From contig CAAFMN010000024.1 in the NCBI GenBank assembly GCA_900764045.1, positions 62,001 to 126,000 of the forward strand: a stretch of DNA of 64,000 nucleotides. Reading direction: 5' to 3'. Shown one piece after another: positions 40,257 to 49,789 of this stretch; positions within the stretch are counted from its first letter, which is position 1; each line of letters begins with the position of its first letter. Source of the DNA: Clostridia bacterium. Lineage in GTDB: Bacteria; Bacillota; Clostridia; Lachnospirales; Bianqueaceae. The notes below the pieces were generated by a model, which was not told the origin of the DNA, searched no databases, and worked only from the letters and a program-made list of their open reading frames with translations. The position numbers were made by a program, and so were the translations under genes.

Positions 40257-40421
40257 ATGACAGCATTATTGGATATGGAAACATTTATGCAGTCTCTGGT
40301 CATAATGGGAGAGGGAATGGGCGGAATCATGTTCGTGATCATACTGATTACGCTGATCGTTCTTTTGATCTCCAAGATAGACGCGGTAATCGAGGATAAA
40401 AAGACGAAAAAGGAAGAATGA
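40257..40421 (+). CDS. 54-aa single-span membrane protein, possible OadG-like subunit
   Basis: ATG 40257 follows AAGGAGGGAAAG. The product has an N-terminal Met/acidic part (TALLDMETFMQSLVIMGEGM), one membrane span (GGIMFVIILITLIVLLISKI) and a charged tail ending in DKKTKKEE. Gamma (OadG) subunits of decarboxylase pumps are small one-span proteins with charged C-termini, and the position 12 nt after oadB fits. It lacks the His/Pro-rich zinc tail of classical OadG. Confidence 0.65.
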   Translation: MTALLDMETFMQSLVIMGEGMGGIMFVIILITLIVLLISKIDAVIEDKKTKKEE

Positions 40422-40427
40422 GAGATT

Positions 40428-40471
40428 TTAAGGTCCGGAGCAAAATTGCTTGGGACCTTAAATTTTTTTTT
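40428..40471 (+). terminator. Terminator of the oadB operon
   Basis: TTAAGGTCC (40428-40436) pairs with GGACCTTAA (40453-40461), followed by a run of nine T. Confidence 0.9.
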
Positions 40472-40494
40472 GCGTATAAAAATAAAATTCACTC

Positions 40495-40523
40495 TTGACA
40501 TTTTTGACTTGCTGTAGTATGCT
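40495..40523 (+). promoter_or_regulatory. Promoter of serA
   Basis: TTGACA (40495-40500), 17 bp, TATGCT (40518-40523). Confidence 0.65.
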
Positions 40524-40589
40524 AACAAAATAAAGATAAAAACAATTGTCCGTGGCATACGGACAAATCAGAAAGGATGGAGACAGCCG

Positions 40590-41753
40590 ATGAAGATTCA
40601 GCTTATGAATAAGATCTCTCAGGCGGGCTTGAAAGTAGTAGAAAATGTATATGAGTATGGAGAAAACGTGCAGGATCCGGATGCGATTCTGGTCCGGAGC
40701 GCCAAGCTGCATGATATGGAATTCGGCGCGAAGCTGGCCTGTATCGCAAGAGCCGGAGCCGGTGTGAATAATATTCCCCTGGATCGGTGCAGTGAGGCAG
40801 GGATTGTTGTATTCAATACGCCCGGAGCCAATGCCAATGCGGTTAAGGAGTTGGCCCTGGCCGGTATGCTCCTCGCGGCCCGAGACATCATCGGCGGAGT
40901 GGAATATGTCAAGACATTGCAGGGGACGGAGGGCGTAGCCAAGGCGGTAGAAGCCAATAAGTCACGGTTTGCCGGATATGAGCTGGCGGGGAAGACGCTT
41001 CTGGTGATCGGATTGGGAGCGATCGGAGGCCCATTGGCCAATATGGCGGTGCAGCTGGGTATGGATGTCATCGGTTATGATCCGTATGTATCCGTCCACG
41101 CGGCATGGAATATCAACAGCGCGGTGCGGCATGGACTGAAGCTGGAGGAGTGTCTGGCAGAGGCAGATTATGTATCGGTGCATATTCCGCTGACCCCGAA
41201 CACCAAGGGATTCTTAGGAGAAAAAGAACTGGCGGCTCTGAAGCCGGGCTGTCGGGTCCTGAATTTTTCCAGAGGAGAGATCGTGGATAATAAGGCGATG
41301 CTTGCGGCCATTGCGTCCGGTCAGGTTGCGAGATATGTGACGGATTTTCCGGATGAGACGATGGTAGAGCAGCCGGGCGTCATCGCGATTCCACATCTGG
41401 GAGCCTCCACCGAGGAGTCCGAGGACAATTGCGCGCGCATGGCGGCCGAGGAGATCCGTGCCTATCTGGAGCAGGGAGTCATTTCCCACAGTGTGAATTT
41501 CCCGGATTGCGATATGGGGGCTTTGGCTTCTCCGGCGCGTATCGTCGTACTGCATAAGAATATTCCGGCAATGGTAGGACGTATCACACAGCGCTTCGGC
41601 GAACTGAAGATCAATATTGAGACGATGAATAACCGCAGCCGCGGCGATCTGGCAGTATCCATTCTGGATGTGGACAGCGTCCCGGAGGGAGAGGAGCTGC
41701 GGAAGCTGGAGCAGGCGGAGGGCATCATCCGAATCCGTGTCATCCGTAAATAA
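40590..41753 (+). CDS. serA: D-3-phosphoglycerate dehydrogenase
   Basis: A 387-aa 2-hydroxyacid dehydrogenase for the first step of serine synthesis. IARAGAGVNNIPLDRCSEAG and NTPGANANAVKELALAGML are substrate-domain blocks; LLVIGLGAIGGPLANMA binds NAD; NFSRGEIVDN carries the catalytic Arg and IAIPHLGASTEESEDN the catalytic His. A C-terminal ACT domain (IPAMVGRITQRFGELKINIE) is present, so serine feedback is likely. The form without the extra ASB domain is the usual Clostridial type. Monocistronic. Confidence 0.93.
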   Translation: MKIQLMNKISQAGLKVVENVYEYGENVQDPDAILVRSAKLHDMEFGAKLACIARAGAGVNNIPLDRCSEAGIVVFNTPGANANAVKELALAGMLLAARDIIGGVEYVKTLQGTEGVAKAVEANKSRFAGYELAGKTLLVIGLGAIGGPLANMAVQLGMDVIGYDPYVSVHAAWNINSAVRHGLKLEECLAEADYVSVHIPLTPNTKGFLGEKELAALKPGCRVLNFSRGEIVDNKAMLAAIASGQVARYVTDFPDETMVEQPGVIAIPHLGASTEESEDNCARMAAEEIRAYLEQGVISHSVNFPDCDMGALASPARIVVLHKNIPAMVGRITQRFGELKINIETMNNRSRGDLAVSILDVDSVPEGEELRKLEQAEGIIRIRVIRK

Positions 41754-41763
41754 GATAGGACTT

Positions 41764-41808
41764 AGGGGCCAGCTGAAGGATAGAACAGCTGGCCCTTAAT
41801 ATTTTTTC
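41764..41808 (+). terminator. Terminator of serA
   Basis: GGGCCAGCTG pairs with CAGCTGGCCC (41766-41775 / 41786-41795), then TTAATATTTTTT. Confidence 0.9.
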
Positions 41809-41891
41809 TTGGGACTAAAGGAAATTTCAATTTCCCAAATAATCTCTGGAAAGGTATACTAGAGACATGTTATAAAAGAGGAGAGCGATTT

Positions 41892-43028
41892 ATGAAGATT
41901 ACAGGAGTGGAACCGATTCTGGCAGGAAAACGTTACCTTTTCCTTCGTCTTACTACGGACAGCGGATTGATAGGGTATGGTGAATGCGGCGCCTGGGGAT
42001 ATCAGGAAGCGACGGCTCTGGTACTGCGGCAGATGGGAAAAATGATTGAGGGTATGGATCCGATGCGCATTGAATTTATCTATAATGCGCTGTCGCGGAA
42101 TCTTCACTTTCGCGGCTCGGTGATCCAATCGGCATTATCTGGGATTGATATCGCGCTGTGGGACCTGAAGGGAAAAGCGCTGGGGGTTCCGTGCTATGAA
42201 CTTTTGGGCGGAAAGACCAGGGACAAGATCCGTGTGTATGCCTCGGCGCGAGCGCAAAAAGGGCGGTCGCTGATTGAATCGGCACAACAGCTTTTGGAAA
42301 AAGGTTTTTCCGCGTTTCGTTATACAGTCACGCACCCAAAGAATCAGGACGGAAGATGCGGTGAGTGCTTCTCGGCCCTGGTCAACCGTTCCGTTCACAC
42401 GATGGAGGAGCTTCGTCACGCCGTAGGGTGGGATGCGGATATTTCTGTGGAGGTTCATCGGGGTCTGCGGCCTGCGGAAGCGATTGAACTCGGCAGAAGT
42501 TTGCGGCCGTATCGTCCTCACTTTTATGAGGATCCCATTCCCGATAATCTGGAGGCCATGCGTACGGTAATCCGGGAATGTGAGATTCCGGTGGCTACCG
42601 GCGAGCGTTTTATCAATCCGGCAGAGTTTGATTCCCTCATGACAACGACGGGGGTACGCTACATACGTCCGGATATGTGTGTCTGCGGCGGCTTGACCGC
42701 AGGAAAAAAAATAGCCGCGGAAGCGGAAATGAGAGGAATTTACGTCATCCCTCATAATCCGCTGGGACCTATTTCTACGGCGGCTTGTCTTCAGCTGGAC
42801 GCGGTGATTCCCAACTTTGAAATTCAGGAATATCCCATGGGGAACGACGGATGCCGTCTGGACTGTGAGATGAAGGAACCCTTCCATCTGGAAAATGGGT
42901 ACATTCATGTACCGGAAGGGCCCGGCTTGGGTGTGGAATTGATCGATGACATCGATACGGTCTTTCCCTTCCAGGGATCTTACGGTGGGATCAACCTTCA
43001 TGAAGACGGTTCTATTGTAGACAGATAA
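41892..43028 (+). CDS. Mandelate racemase/muconate lactonizing-type (enolase superfamily) sugar-acid dehydratase
   Basis: A 378-aa enolase-superfamily enzyme. The capping domain runs from MKITGVEPILAGKRYLFLRL; the barrel has DISVEVHRGLRPAEAIEL (first ligand with the His characteristic of ManD/GalD-like groups), HFYEDPIP, PVATGERFINPAEFDSL and a final VIPHNPLGPISTAACLQL with the catalytic His. This arrangement points to dehydration of an acid sugar such as galactonate or mannonate, not racemisation. GAGGAGAGCG precedes the ATG. A damaged LysR gene follows on the same strand. Confidence 0.87.
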   Translation: MKITGVEPILAGKRYLFLRLTTDSGLIGYGECGAWGYQEATALVLRQMGKMIEGMDPMRIEFIYNALSRNLHFRGSVIQSALSGIDIALWDLKGKALGVPCYELLGGKTRDKIRVYASARAQKGRSLIESAQQLLEKGFSAFRYTVTHPKNQDGRCGECFSALVNRSVHTMEELRHAVGWDADISVEVHRGLRPAEAIELGRSLRPYRPHFYEDPIPDNLEAMRTVIRECEIPVATGERFINPAEFDSLMTTTGVRYIRPDMCVCGGLTAGKKIAAEAEMRGIYVIPHNPLGPISTAACLQLDAVIPNFEIQEYPMGNDGCRLDCEMKEPFHLENGYIHVPEGPGLGVELIDDIDTVFPFQGSYGGINLHEDGSIVDR

Positions 43029-43045
43029 ATCACGGAGGTCTTTCT

Positions 43046-43567
43046 ATGACATTGACCCAGATGCAGTATTTTGATACACTTTGCCGATATGAGAATTATA
43101 CCAGAGCAGCGCAGGAAGTTTTTGGTTATTATCCTCTGATCTCCGCCTCCATGGCCTACGCAGTCTCTAAGGACAGCCCTCTTGCCAATAAAAAGGAAGT
43201 GACCTTGGAAGAAATCGCAAAATATCCACTGGTGCTTCTCTCTGAGGAATATGCTTCCGGCAGACGTCAGCGGGCAATGTTTCAAAACAGAGGATTGGAG
43301 CCGGAGATTCTGGTAACGACTCATCAGATGTATACAATCGAGCGCTTTATGGAAAGAGGAGCTGCCGGAGGGTTTCTCCCCAGGCATCTTGCACGCTTCA
43401 ATTCCAACATTGTAATGCTCTCTTTTCCTGAGGAAGAGGTTCCCCAGGAGACTTGCCTTGTATGGAAAAAGGGAGTCGTCCATTCCACAGCGGTTCGGAG
43501 TTTTATTGAGTTGGCTAAAAGCTGTTTCCCTAAGGAAAGCAGTTCTATTTTGATGGCATCTTCATAA
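43046..43567 (+). pseudogene. LysR-family regulator with a large in-frame internal deletion
   Basis: The frame starts with MTLTQMQYFDTLCRYENYTR AAQEV, the first helices of a LysR DNA-binding domain, then jumps to FGYYPLISASMAYAVSKDSP and LANKKEVTLEEIAKYPLVLL, which belong to the second half of the effector domain. The recognition helix (usually around SQPALSxxIxxLE) and about 110-130 residues are absent, leaving 173 of about 300 aa. The deletion keeps the frame, so a protein could be made, but it could not bind DNA normally. SD CGGAGG present. It was probably the regulator of the sugar-acid gene before it. Confidence 0.8.
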
Positions 43568-43606
43568 AGTAGCAGTACCATACTGTGAAAAAGTGAGGAA
43601 GCTGAC

Positions 43607-45088
43607 ATGGCGGAAGAGTTTAACCTGTATCAGGATATCGCGGGGCGCACCGGCGGCTCCATATACATAGGCTGCGTAGGGCCGGTACGGACGGGAAAAT
43701 CCACTTTTATCAAAAATTTTATGGAGCTGATGATCCTGCCCGGAATCACGGATCCCAATGAGCGCAGCCGGGCTGTCGATGAACTGCCGCAGTCCAGCAA
43801 CGGACGGACGATCATGACGACGGAACCGAAGTTTATTCCCAATGAAGGAGTCGCGGTGGAGTTTCATGGTCCGGGCGGGGAGGCCGTTCATTTTAAGGCC
43901 AAAATGATCGACTGCGTCGGCTATATGGTTCCGGGAGCGATCGGCCATATGGAAGAAAACGAAAACCGAATGGTAAAAACGCCCTGGTTCGAGGAAGAGA
44001 TTCCTTTTGTACAGGCCGCGGAGATCGGAACCCGTAAGGTGATTGCCGAACATTCGACAGTGGGGCTGGTCGTGACAACGGATGGAAGCGTGACGGATAT
44101 TCCGAGAGAGGATTATAAACAGGCAGAAGAACGGGTCATCGGAGAGCTCAAGAAGCTGGGAAAACCGTTTATTGTTCTGCTCAATTCTGCCAATTCCAAT
44201 CGTGATACGGTACGGATTCTGGCGGAGCATCTGTCAGAGGAGTATGAAGTACAGGTGCTTCCAATCAACGCGAAGGAAATGACCCGGGAGGATGCGGACC
44301 GTGTATTGATGGCTCTTCTGGAAGAATTTCCGGCAAGAGAGCTGGCTCTCTTCTTCCCAAGCTGGGTGGAGACACTGGATCTGGATCACAGCATTAAACA
44401 GGCGATGATCACGATGCTTCGAGGCTGTGCGGAAAAGGTCTCCCGAATGAGAGATTTGCCGCCGGTAATGGAGTGCCTCAAGGGAAATCCCTATATCAAA
44501 AAGGTCCGCTGGGATGGGATGGATCTGTGCAGCGGAACGGCACGGGCGGAAATCGAGATGCAGGATCATCTGTTCTATGATGTGCTGAGCGAGATGACGG
44601 ATGTGGAGATTGCGGGAGAGCGGGAGATGATTCTGACGATCCGGGAGCTCGCACAATCGAAAAAGGAATATGAAAAACTGGAATCCGCGTATAAAGAGGC
44701 CATGCAGAAGGGCTACGGCATAGTCGCGCCTATGATGGAGAGCGTGGAGCTGGAGGAGCCGCAGGTGATCCGGCAGGGCGGAAAATATGGAGTCCGGTTG
44801 AGAGCGACAGCGCCTTCGGTGCATTTTATCAGGACGGAAGTCGTGACAGAGATCAATCCCTACGTGGGGACGCAGGAGCAGTGCCAGGATTTTTTGAATT
44901 ATTTGAATGCCCAATCCGACGATATCTGGCAGACAGAGATTTTCGGACGCTCGGTTCAGGATCTGGTCAAGGAGGGGCTGAGCGGAAAACTTCAGAAGAT
45001 TCCGGAAGCGGCCCGGGGCAAGCTCCAGCAGACCTTGGAAAAGGTAATCAACGAAGGACGAGGCAATCTGATCTGTATCGTTCTGTGA
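43607..45088 (+). CDS. spoIVA: Stage IV sporulation protein A
   Basis: A 493-aa spore-coat basement ATPase. IYIGCVGPVRTGKSTFIKNF is the Walker A; DELPQSSNGRTIMTTEPKFI and KMIDCVGYMVPGAIGHMEEN are the switch-like blocks unique to SpoIVA. The C-terminus ends in GRGNLICIVL, the hydrophobic tail used to anchor on the forespore through SpoVM. Full length. Its presence shows that the organism belongs to an endospore-forming lineage. GTGAGGAAG is the SD. Confidence 0.97.
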   Translation: MAEEFNLYQDIAGRTGGSIYIGCVGPVRTGKSTFIKNFMELMILPGITDPNERSRAVDELPQSSNGRTIMTTEPKFIPNEGVAVEFHGPGGEAVHFKAKMIDCVGYMVPGAIGHMEENENRMVKTPWFEEEIPFVQAAEIGTRKVIAEHSTVGLVVTTDGSVTDIPREDYKQAEERVIGELKKLGKPFIVLLNSANSNRDTVRILAEHLSEEYEVQVLPINAKEMTREDADRVLMALLEEFPARELALFFPSWVETLDLDHSIKQAMITMLRGCAEKVSRMRDLPPVMECLKGNPYIKKVRWDGMDLCSGTARAEIEMQDHLFYDVLSEMTDVEIAGEREMILTIRELAQSKKEYEKLESAYKEAMQKGYGIVAPMMESVELEEPQVIRQGGKYGVRLRATAPSVHFIRTEVVTEINPYVGTQEQCQDFLNYLNAQSDDIWQTEIFGRSVQDLVKEGLSGKLQKIPEAARGKLQQTLEKVINEGRGNLICIVL

Positions 45089-45261
45089 GGAAAAGGGCGG
45101 CCGTAGAGGGAAACTTCCAGGGCCGTCCTGTGTTATAATTCATTCCATGTTTTCCAAAGTATGCTATAGATTTTTTGAGGGAAAGATGCTATAATAAAAA
45201 AGTCATATTACCATAAAAGAAATGGCCAGGAGCCGATAGATACAGAAAGGTGTTATGCAAG

Positions 45262-46662
45262 GTGAGCAAGAAGAGTGTAAAGTCGGAGGGGAAGCGCAGG
45301 TCCTGGTGGATCTGGGTAGGGATCGCGGTGATATTTGTCTATGTCATCGTACAGTCCTTCTTTTTAGCGGGCAGCAGCCGGATGAGTTATGTGATTGCGG
45401 AGAAGGGCGACCTTCAGGAGGTGCGGGAGTACACAGGCGTCATCACCCGAAGCGAACAGCTGATCCGCGCGTCGCAGGACGGAGTGGTGGAGTATTATTA
45501 TCCAGGCAATAAGCATCTGTCCAAGGGGACCGTGGTCTGCTCGCTTCAGGACAATATGTATGGAGACCTCCTGCAGCGTAAAATGGAAGACGTATATCAG
45601 CAGCTGTTGAATGAAGCGGCGTCCAGCGAATACGCGGAAGAGTTTCAGAAGCTGGATCAGGAGATCAGCGGACAGATGTCCGCTTACTTGAAGCGCAAGA
45701 GCGCCAGTCAGTTTGACGCGCTGTATACGATGAAGAACAGTGTGCAGGCGACGATGGCCCAGAGGGACAATCTGCTGGCGATTCTGCAGAATGCCAGAAT
45801 CAAGGCGCTGCTGAAGGAACAGGGGATCTATACCGATCAGATGGACGCCCGCAGTGTCAGTGTGTCGCTGCCGGTTGCAGGAATGATCTCCTATACATAC
45901 GATAATTATGAGGGATGGGCCTGGGAACAGGTCACGGAGGATTTTACCCAGAAGTATCAGAGCTCCTATCAGAGTATTACGCTGAACATGCAGGAGATCC
46001 AGTCCGGAGCGCCGCTGTACAGGCTTATCACAGGACAGAGCTGGTACGTTACCTTTTTTACGGATGTAGAAGAGGCTAAGACATATAAGAAGCGGTCTGA
46101 GCTCGATTTTTATATTGACCAGGAGAAATTATCCGGAACAGTGGTCTCCAGTGAAGAACAAAACGGCCGGTTGAAGGTTGTCCTGGAAGTGGGAGAGTAT
46201 CTGGAGGATTATTCCAGTATGCGAATCGTCCGGCTGCAGTTCCAGGACGCGGGGGAGCAGGGAATCAAAATCCCCAAGGAGTGCCTGACGGAGGAGACGT
46301 TCTATAAGGTTCAGAAAAAGTATATTTACAATCAAGGCAGCCGAAGCGGCCTGATGGTGCGCCGAGACGGCAAGGACGCGTTTTATGCGGTCAATATTGT
46401 ATATACGGATGCGTTGGCGGAAGGAGAGGCAGAAGGCGAGCAGTATGTCTATTTTGAACTGCAGGAGGATCTGGAAGGAGCAGTGATGATCGAGAGCGGT
46501 TCTGATAACGTGGCCACGGTTAGTGAAAAGGAATCTCTGCCCTGTGTGTATACGATCAACGGCGGTTATCAGGTGCTGCATGTGGTTCAGGTTGAGTATG
46601 AATCAGGAAGATATGTGATTGTAGACGGAATCGAGCTCTACGACCGGGTGATGATTCCGTAA
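45262..46662 (+). CDS. HlyD-like membrane-anchored protein of the division block
   Basis: A protein of about 466 aa with an N-terminal membrane anchor (SWWIWVGIAVIFVYVIVQSF) and an extracytoplasmic part that opens like a membrane-fusion/HlyD barrel (YVIAEKGDLQEVREYTGVIT and YYYPGNKHLSKGTVVCSL) followed by a coiled-coil-like stretch. The end, DGIELYDRVMIP, fits the closing strand of these proteins. The start is uncertain: GTG 45262 fits the AGAAAGG SD better than the GTG at 45250. It heads the operon with the TPR protein, yggS and sepF; a role in division or envelope assembly is a guess from context. Confidence 0.7.
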   Translation: MSKKSVKSEGKRRSWWIWVGIAVIFVYVIVQSFFLAGSSRMSYVIAEKGDLQEVREYTGVITRSEQLIRASQDGVVEYYYPGNKHLSKGTVVCSLQDNMYGDLLQRKMEDVYQQLLNEAASSEYAEEFQKLDQEISGQMSAYLKRKSASQFDALYTMKNSVQATMAQRDNLLAILQNARIKALLKEQGIYTDQMDARSVSVSLPVAGMISYTYDNYEGWAWEQVTEDFTQKYQSSYQSITLNMQEIQSGAPLYRLITGQSWYVTFFTDVEEAKTYKKRSELDFYIDQEKLSGTVVSSEEQNGRLKVVLEVGEYLEDYSSMRIVRLQFQDAGEQGIKIPKECLTEETFYKVQKKYIYNQGSRSGLMVRRDGKDAFYAVNIVYTDALAEGEAEGEQYVYFELQEDLEGAVMIESGSDNVATVSEKESLPCVYTINGGYQVLHVVQVEYESGRYVIVDGIELYDRVMIP

Positions 46663-46690
46663 GAGCGATATGCGGGGAGGGCCGAAGAGT

Positions 46691-47689
46691 ATGAGGTATT
46701 GCTGCGCGTTTTTCAGTATATGCCTGCTTCTTTTGACGGCCTGCCAGAGTGTGCCGGTAAGCCGCTGGGAACTGATGCGAAGCGGGGAAGAGGCAATAGA
46801 AGCAGGGGAATATGAGCAGGCTGTCGGATACTATACACAGCTGATACAGAATGAGCCGCAGACAGCGGAGGGCTATAACGGACGCGGCGTGGTCAGGATG
46901 CGCCAGAGCCGATATGAAGAAGCGCTGAAGGATCTGGAGCAGGCGCGGAAGTTGGACGCGGAGAATGAGGTATACTGCTACAATATAGGTCTTTGCCTGT
47001 ATTGTATGGGAAAATATGAGGATGCCATCGAGAGTTTCAGCCAGGCGCTGGCGCTCAAACCGGATTATACGGATAGCCTGTGTCAGCGCGGCGCGGCCTA
47101 TGCGCATCTGGAGAAGTACGATCAGGCAGAAGCGGATATCCGGAGGGCCGGAGAGCTGAAGCCGGGAATCAGCGCGAAATTCTGGGCGGCGCTGGGCGCG
47201 GCCTATAAAGAGGATCAGGCGTTTGATAGAGCCTTGTCAGCCTATACGGAAGCGATTTTGGCAGAAAAAGACCAGCCGGAATGGTATCTTCAACGGGCCG
47301 ATGTCTATATGCTGCATGGTGACTATGAACAGGCCCGGCAGGATCTGGTACAGGCCATCGGAATGCAGGAGGGGTTCCTGGCCGGTTATGCGCTTTTGGG
47401 CGACCTGTATTATGCGCAGGAAGAATACGAACAAGCGATCCGGTATTATACGGTGGCGCTCCTGGAACAGCCGGATTCCATGGGATATCTGAATCGCGGA
47501 GCCTGTTATAGGATGCTGGGGGAGTACGAGGCCGCGGAAGCGGATTATACCTCAGCGATTTTGATGGATCCATCCAACGCGGCGGCCTATGACGGCCGTG
47601 GACAGGTGCGGGAAGCCCTTCAGGAGACAGAGGGCGCCAAGAAGGATTATAAAAGAGCCAAAGAGCTCCTGGAGAAGGGAGAAGAGTAG
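46691..47689 (+). CDS. Tetratricopeptide-repeat lipoprotein
   Basis: A 332-aa protein with a lipoprotein signal (MRYCCAFFSICLLLLTACQS, lipobox LTAC, lipidated Cys at residue 18) and about eight TPR units through its whole length (for example YEQAVGYYTQLIQNEPQTAE, YEDAIESFSQALALKPDYTD, YEAAEADYTSAILMDPSNAA). It should sit on the outer face of the membrane as a protein-binding scaffold. ATG 46691 chosen with GGGAGG upstream. It abuts the yggS start by one base. Confidence 0.88.
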   Translation: MRYCCAFFSICLLLLTACQSVPVSRWELMRSGEEAIEAGEYEQAVGYYTQLIQNEPQTAEGYNGRGVVRMRQSRYEEALKDLEQARKLDAENEVYCYNIGLCLYCMGKYEDAIESFSQALALKPDYTDSLCQRGAAYAHLEKYDQAEADIRRAGELKPGISAKFWAALGAAYKEDQAFDRALSAYTEAILAEKDQPEWYLQRADVYMLHGDYEQARQDLVQAIGMQEGFLAGYALLGDLYYAQEEYEQAIRYYTVALLEQPDSMGYLNRGACYRMLGEYEAAEADYTSAILMDPSNAAAYDGRGQVREALQETEGAKKDYKRAKELLEKGEE

Positions 47690-47690
47690 T

Positions 47691-48395
47691 GTGGAGAGCA
47701 GGGAATTTTACTTAAGTCATCTTACGAAGGTACAGCAGGAGATTCAACGGGCGGCCCTTCGCTCCGGAAGAGATCCGAAAGATGTTACACTCCTGCCGGT
47801 AACCAAGACGCAGCCCATAGAAGTGCTGGAATGCGCCTGGGACTTGGGAGTGCGCGTCGCGGGAGAAAATCATGTGCAGGAGATTGTGGAGAAGAAAGCG
47901 CATTTTCAGGATCGGATGCGGTTCCATATGATCGGGCATCTGCAGCGTAATAAAGTGCGCCAGGTCCTGGACAAGGTAGAATTGATCCATTCGGTAGACA
48001 GCCTGCGGCTCTTGCAGGAGATTGAACGTATCGCGGGCGAGATGGGGATTGTATCGCGGATTCTGATCGAGATCAATGTTGCCGAAGAGGAGTCCAAGTA
48101 TGGGATTCGAGTCTCAGAGCTTCCGGAGATGCTGAGGCAGGCGACGCAAATGGAGCATATACAGGTGGAAGGCTTGATGACCATCGCGCCTTTTGTGCAG
48201 GATCCGGAAGAAAACAGACCGGTTTTTCGGTGCCTTCATCAACTTTTTATTGACAATCAGAGCAATTCGTCACATAATATAAGAATGAATGTGTTGTCCA
48301 TGGGGATGACCAATGATTATACAGTCGCAGTAGAGGAAGGAGCAACTTTGGTGCGCGTGGGGACAGGCATCTTCGGTGCGCGTCAATATACATAA
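47691..48395 (+). CDS. YggS/PLPBP-family pyridoxal phosphate homeostasis protein
   Basis: A 234-aa PLP-binding protein. LLPVTKTQPIEVLECAWDLG contains the PLP Lys, RVAGENHVQEIVEKKAHF, RFHMIGHLQRNKVRQVL and LSMGMTNDYTVAVEEGATLV, RVGTGIFG are family blocks. It regulates PLP supply and amino-acid pools. The GTG start at 47691 is right after the TPR stop, with GGAGAAGGGAGAAG as SD. Its place before sepF is conserved among Gram-positive bacteria. Confidence 0.93.
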   Translation: MESREFYLSHLTKVQQEIQRAALRSGRDPKDVTLLPVTKTQPIEVLECAWDLGVRVAGENHVQEIVEKKAHFQDRMRFHMIGHLQRNKVRQVLDKVELIHSVDSLRLLQEIERIAGEMGIVSRILIEINVAEEESKYGIRVSELPEMLRQATQMEHIQVEGLMTIAPFVQDPEENRPVFRCLHQLFIDNQSNSSHNIRMNVLSMGMTNDYTVAVEEGATLVRVGTGIFGARQYT

Positions 48396-48433
48396 GCTGA
48401 AAGTTCGGCTGCAAAGAGAAAGGATTATGGAAA

Positions 48434-49006
48434 ATGGGAAAGTTTGATCAGTTATTGGAGAAAATCGGCTGGGGCCAGGTTCAGGAAGAAGAGGAAAACG
48501 AAGAAGAGACCTATGAGGAACCCAAGAGCGCGGTGTATTCTTCCGCGCGTTCCGCGATGAGGAGCAGCAATGAGATTCATTTCACTTCGGATGAACCGGC
48601 GAAGGAGCCCGCGGTGATCAAGCCGCATAAGGCAGCGGCCCGGCAAAGCTATCGGGAGGATCGTCAGAGCAGCGTACCCAAGGTCGTCAATCTTCATGCC
48701 AATGTGCAGATGGAGGTAGTGGTTGCGAGTCCGGAGTCCTTTGAAGAGGCAAAGGAGATCTCGGATGATCTGCGCAACAATAAGCCAGTTGTCATCAACC
48801 TGGAATTTGTAGAGCATCCGATTGCTCAGAGAATCACCGACTTCCTGTGCGGCGCGTGCTATGCCCTGGGAGGCAATGTTCAGCAGATCGCGGACAAGAT
48901 CTATATGATCGCTCCGGGCAATGTCGATATCGCGGCCAGTACGGATTTCCGCAAGACTTTGCAGAATGAGGGCGGATTGGTATTTCCGTGGAGTACGGAG
49001 CAGTAA
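48434..49006 (+). CDS. sepF: Cell division protein SepF
   Basis: A 190-aa protein. The N-terminal helix MGKFDQLLEKIGWGQVQEEE is the amphipathic membrane anchor; the middle is a variable acidic linker; the C-terminal domain PVVINLEFVEHPIAQRITDF and LCGACYALGGNVQQIADKIY, MIAPGNVDIA is the FtsZ-binding dimer domain. It aligns FtsZ filaments at the septum. AAAGGATTATGG precedes the ATG. Confidence 0.95.
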   Translation: MGKFDQLLEKIGWGQVQEEEENEEETYEEPKSAVYSSARSAMRSSNEIHFTSDEPAKEPAVIKPHKAAARQSYREDRQSSVPKVVNLHANVQMEVVVASPESFEEAKEISDDLRNNKPVVINLEFVEHPIAQRITDFLCGACYALGGNVQQIADKIYMIAPGNVDIAASTDFRKTLQNEGGLVFPWSTEQ

Positions 49007-49008
49007 AA

Positions 49009-49773
49009 GTGGAAAATAAAGAAGCAAAATGGATAGAGAGCCATCTGCGGGATCTGGCGGCACAGGCGGACCGTTTCTGTATGCCAGTGTATTCGGACTT
49101 CCTGGATACGGCCGGACAGGAGATCCTGCTATCCATGCAAAAGCAATTGGGCGTGCAAGTCGCTCTTGACGGAGGATATGAAGGGGCTGAACGGCGGATG
49201 GCGTCCTTCTGTCCCCCGTTTTTCTATGGAGACGAGGAGATTTCCTATCCGATCCTCTGCCTGGAGATCTGTCTGCAGGGAGCGCGTTTCCTGAAGAAAA
49301 AGCCGCAGCACAGGGATTATCTGGGCGCGGTTCTGGGAACGGGACTCGATAGGAGAAAGATTGGAGATATCGTGTTGACAGAGGAAGGGGCCGTTCTCTT
49401 TGTCTGTGAGGATATCGCCGGGTATCTCACGGAGAATCTCCGGCAGATCGGGAGTGCGGACGTAACACTGCGGCCTTATACAGGAGATCTTTCACAGATT
49501 GGCGGAAGCGGCAAAGAGATTTTGATCAGTGTAGCTTCCCTGCGGCTGGACGCGGTGCTGAGCCATGGATTCGGCGTAGGGAGGACAGAAGCGGCCGATT
49601 GGGTCCGTGCCGGACGGGTACAGATCAATCATAGACCCTGCGGCAAGGGGGATGCTCCGATTGAGGCAGGGATGATTCTAACGGTCAGAGGCAAAGGTAG
49701 ACTGAAGATCCTGGAAGCAGCCGGAGTCTCCAAGTCCGGCCGGACACACCTGAGAGCAGAACGTTTTGGATAA
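49009..49773 (+). CDS. ylmH: S4-domain RNA-binding protein YlmH
   Basis: A 254-aa protein. The N-terminal part carries RFCMPVYSDFLDTAGQEILL, and the C-terminal S4 domain reads RLDAVLSHGFGVGRTEAADW and VRAGRVQINHRPCGKGDAPI. YlmH binds ribosomes or RNA and belongs to the division-and-wall cluster; recent work links it to ribosome quality control. GTG 49009 is two bases after the sepF stop and has GGAG 9 nt before it; an earlier GTG at 48988 lies inside sepF. DivIVA, often the next gene in relatives, is absent here. Confidence 0.9.
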   Translation: MENKEAKWIESHLRDLAAQADRFCMPVYSDFLDTAGQEILLSMQKQLGVQVALDGGYEGAERRMASFCPPFFYGDEEISYPILCLEICLQGARFLKKKPQHRDYLGAVLGTGLDRRKIGDIVLTEEGAVLFVCEDIAGYLTENLRQIGSADVTLRPYTGDLSQIGGSGKEILISVASLRLDAVLSHGFGVGRTEAADWVRAGRVQINHRPCGKGDAPIEAGMILTVRGKGRLKILEAAGVSKSGRTHLRAERFG

Positions 49774-49789
49774 GGGGAAAGGGCAGAAT

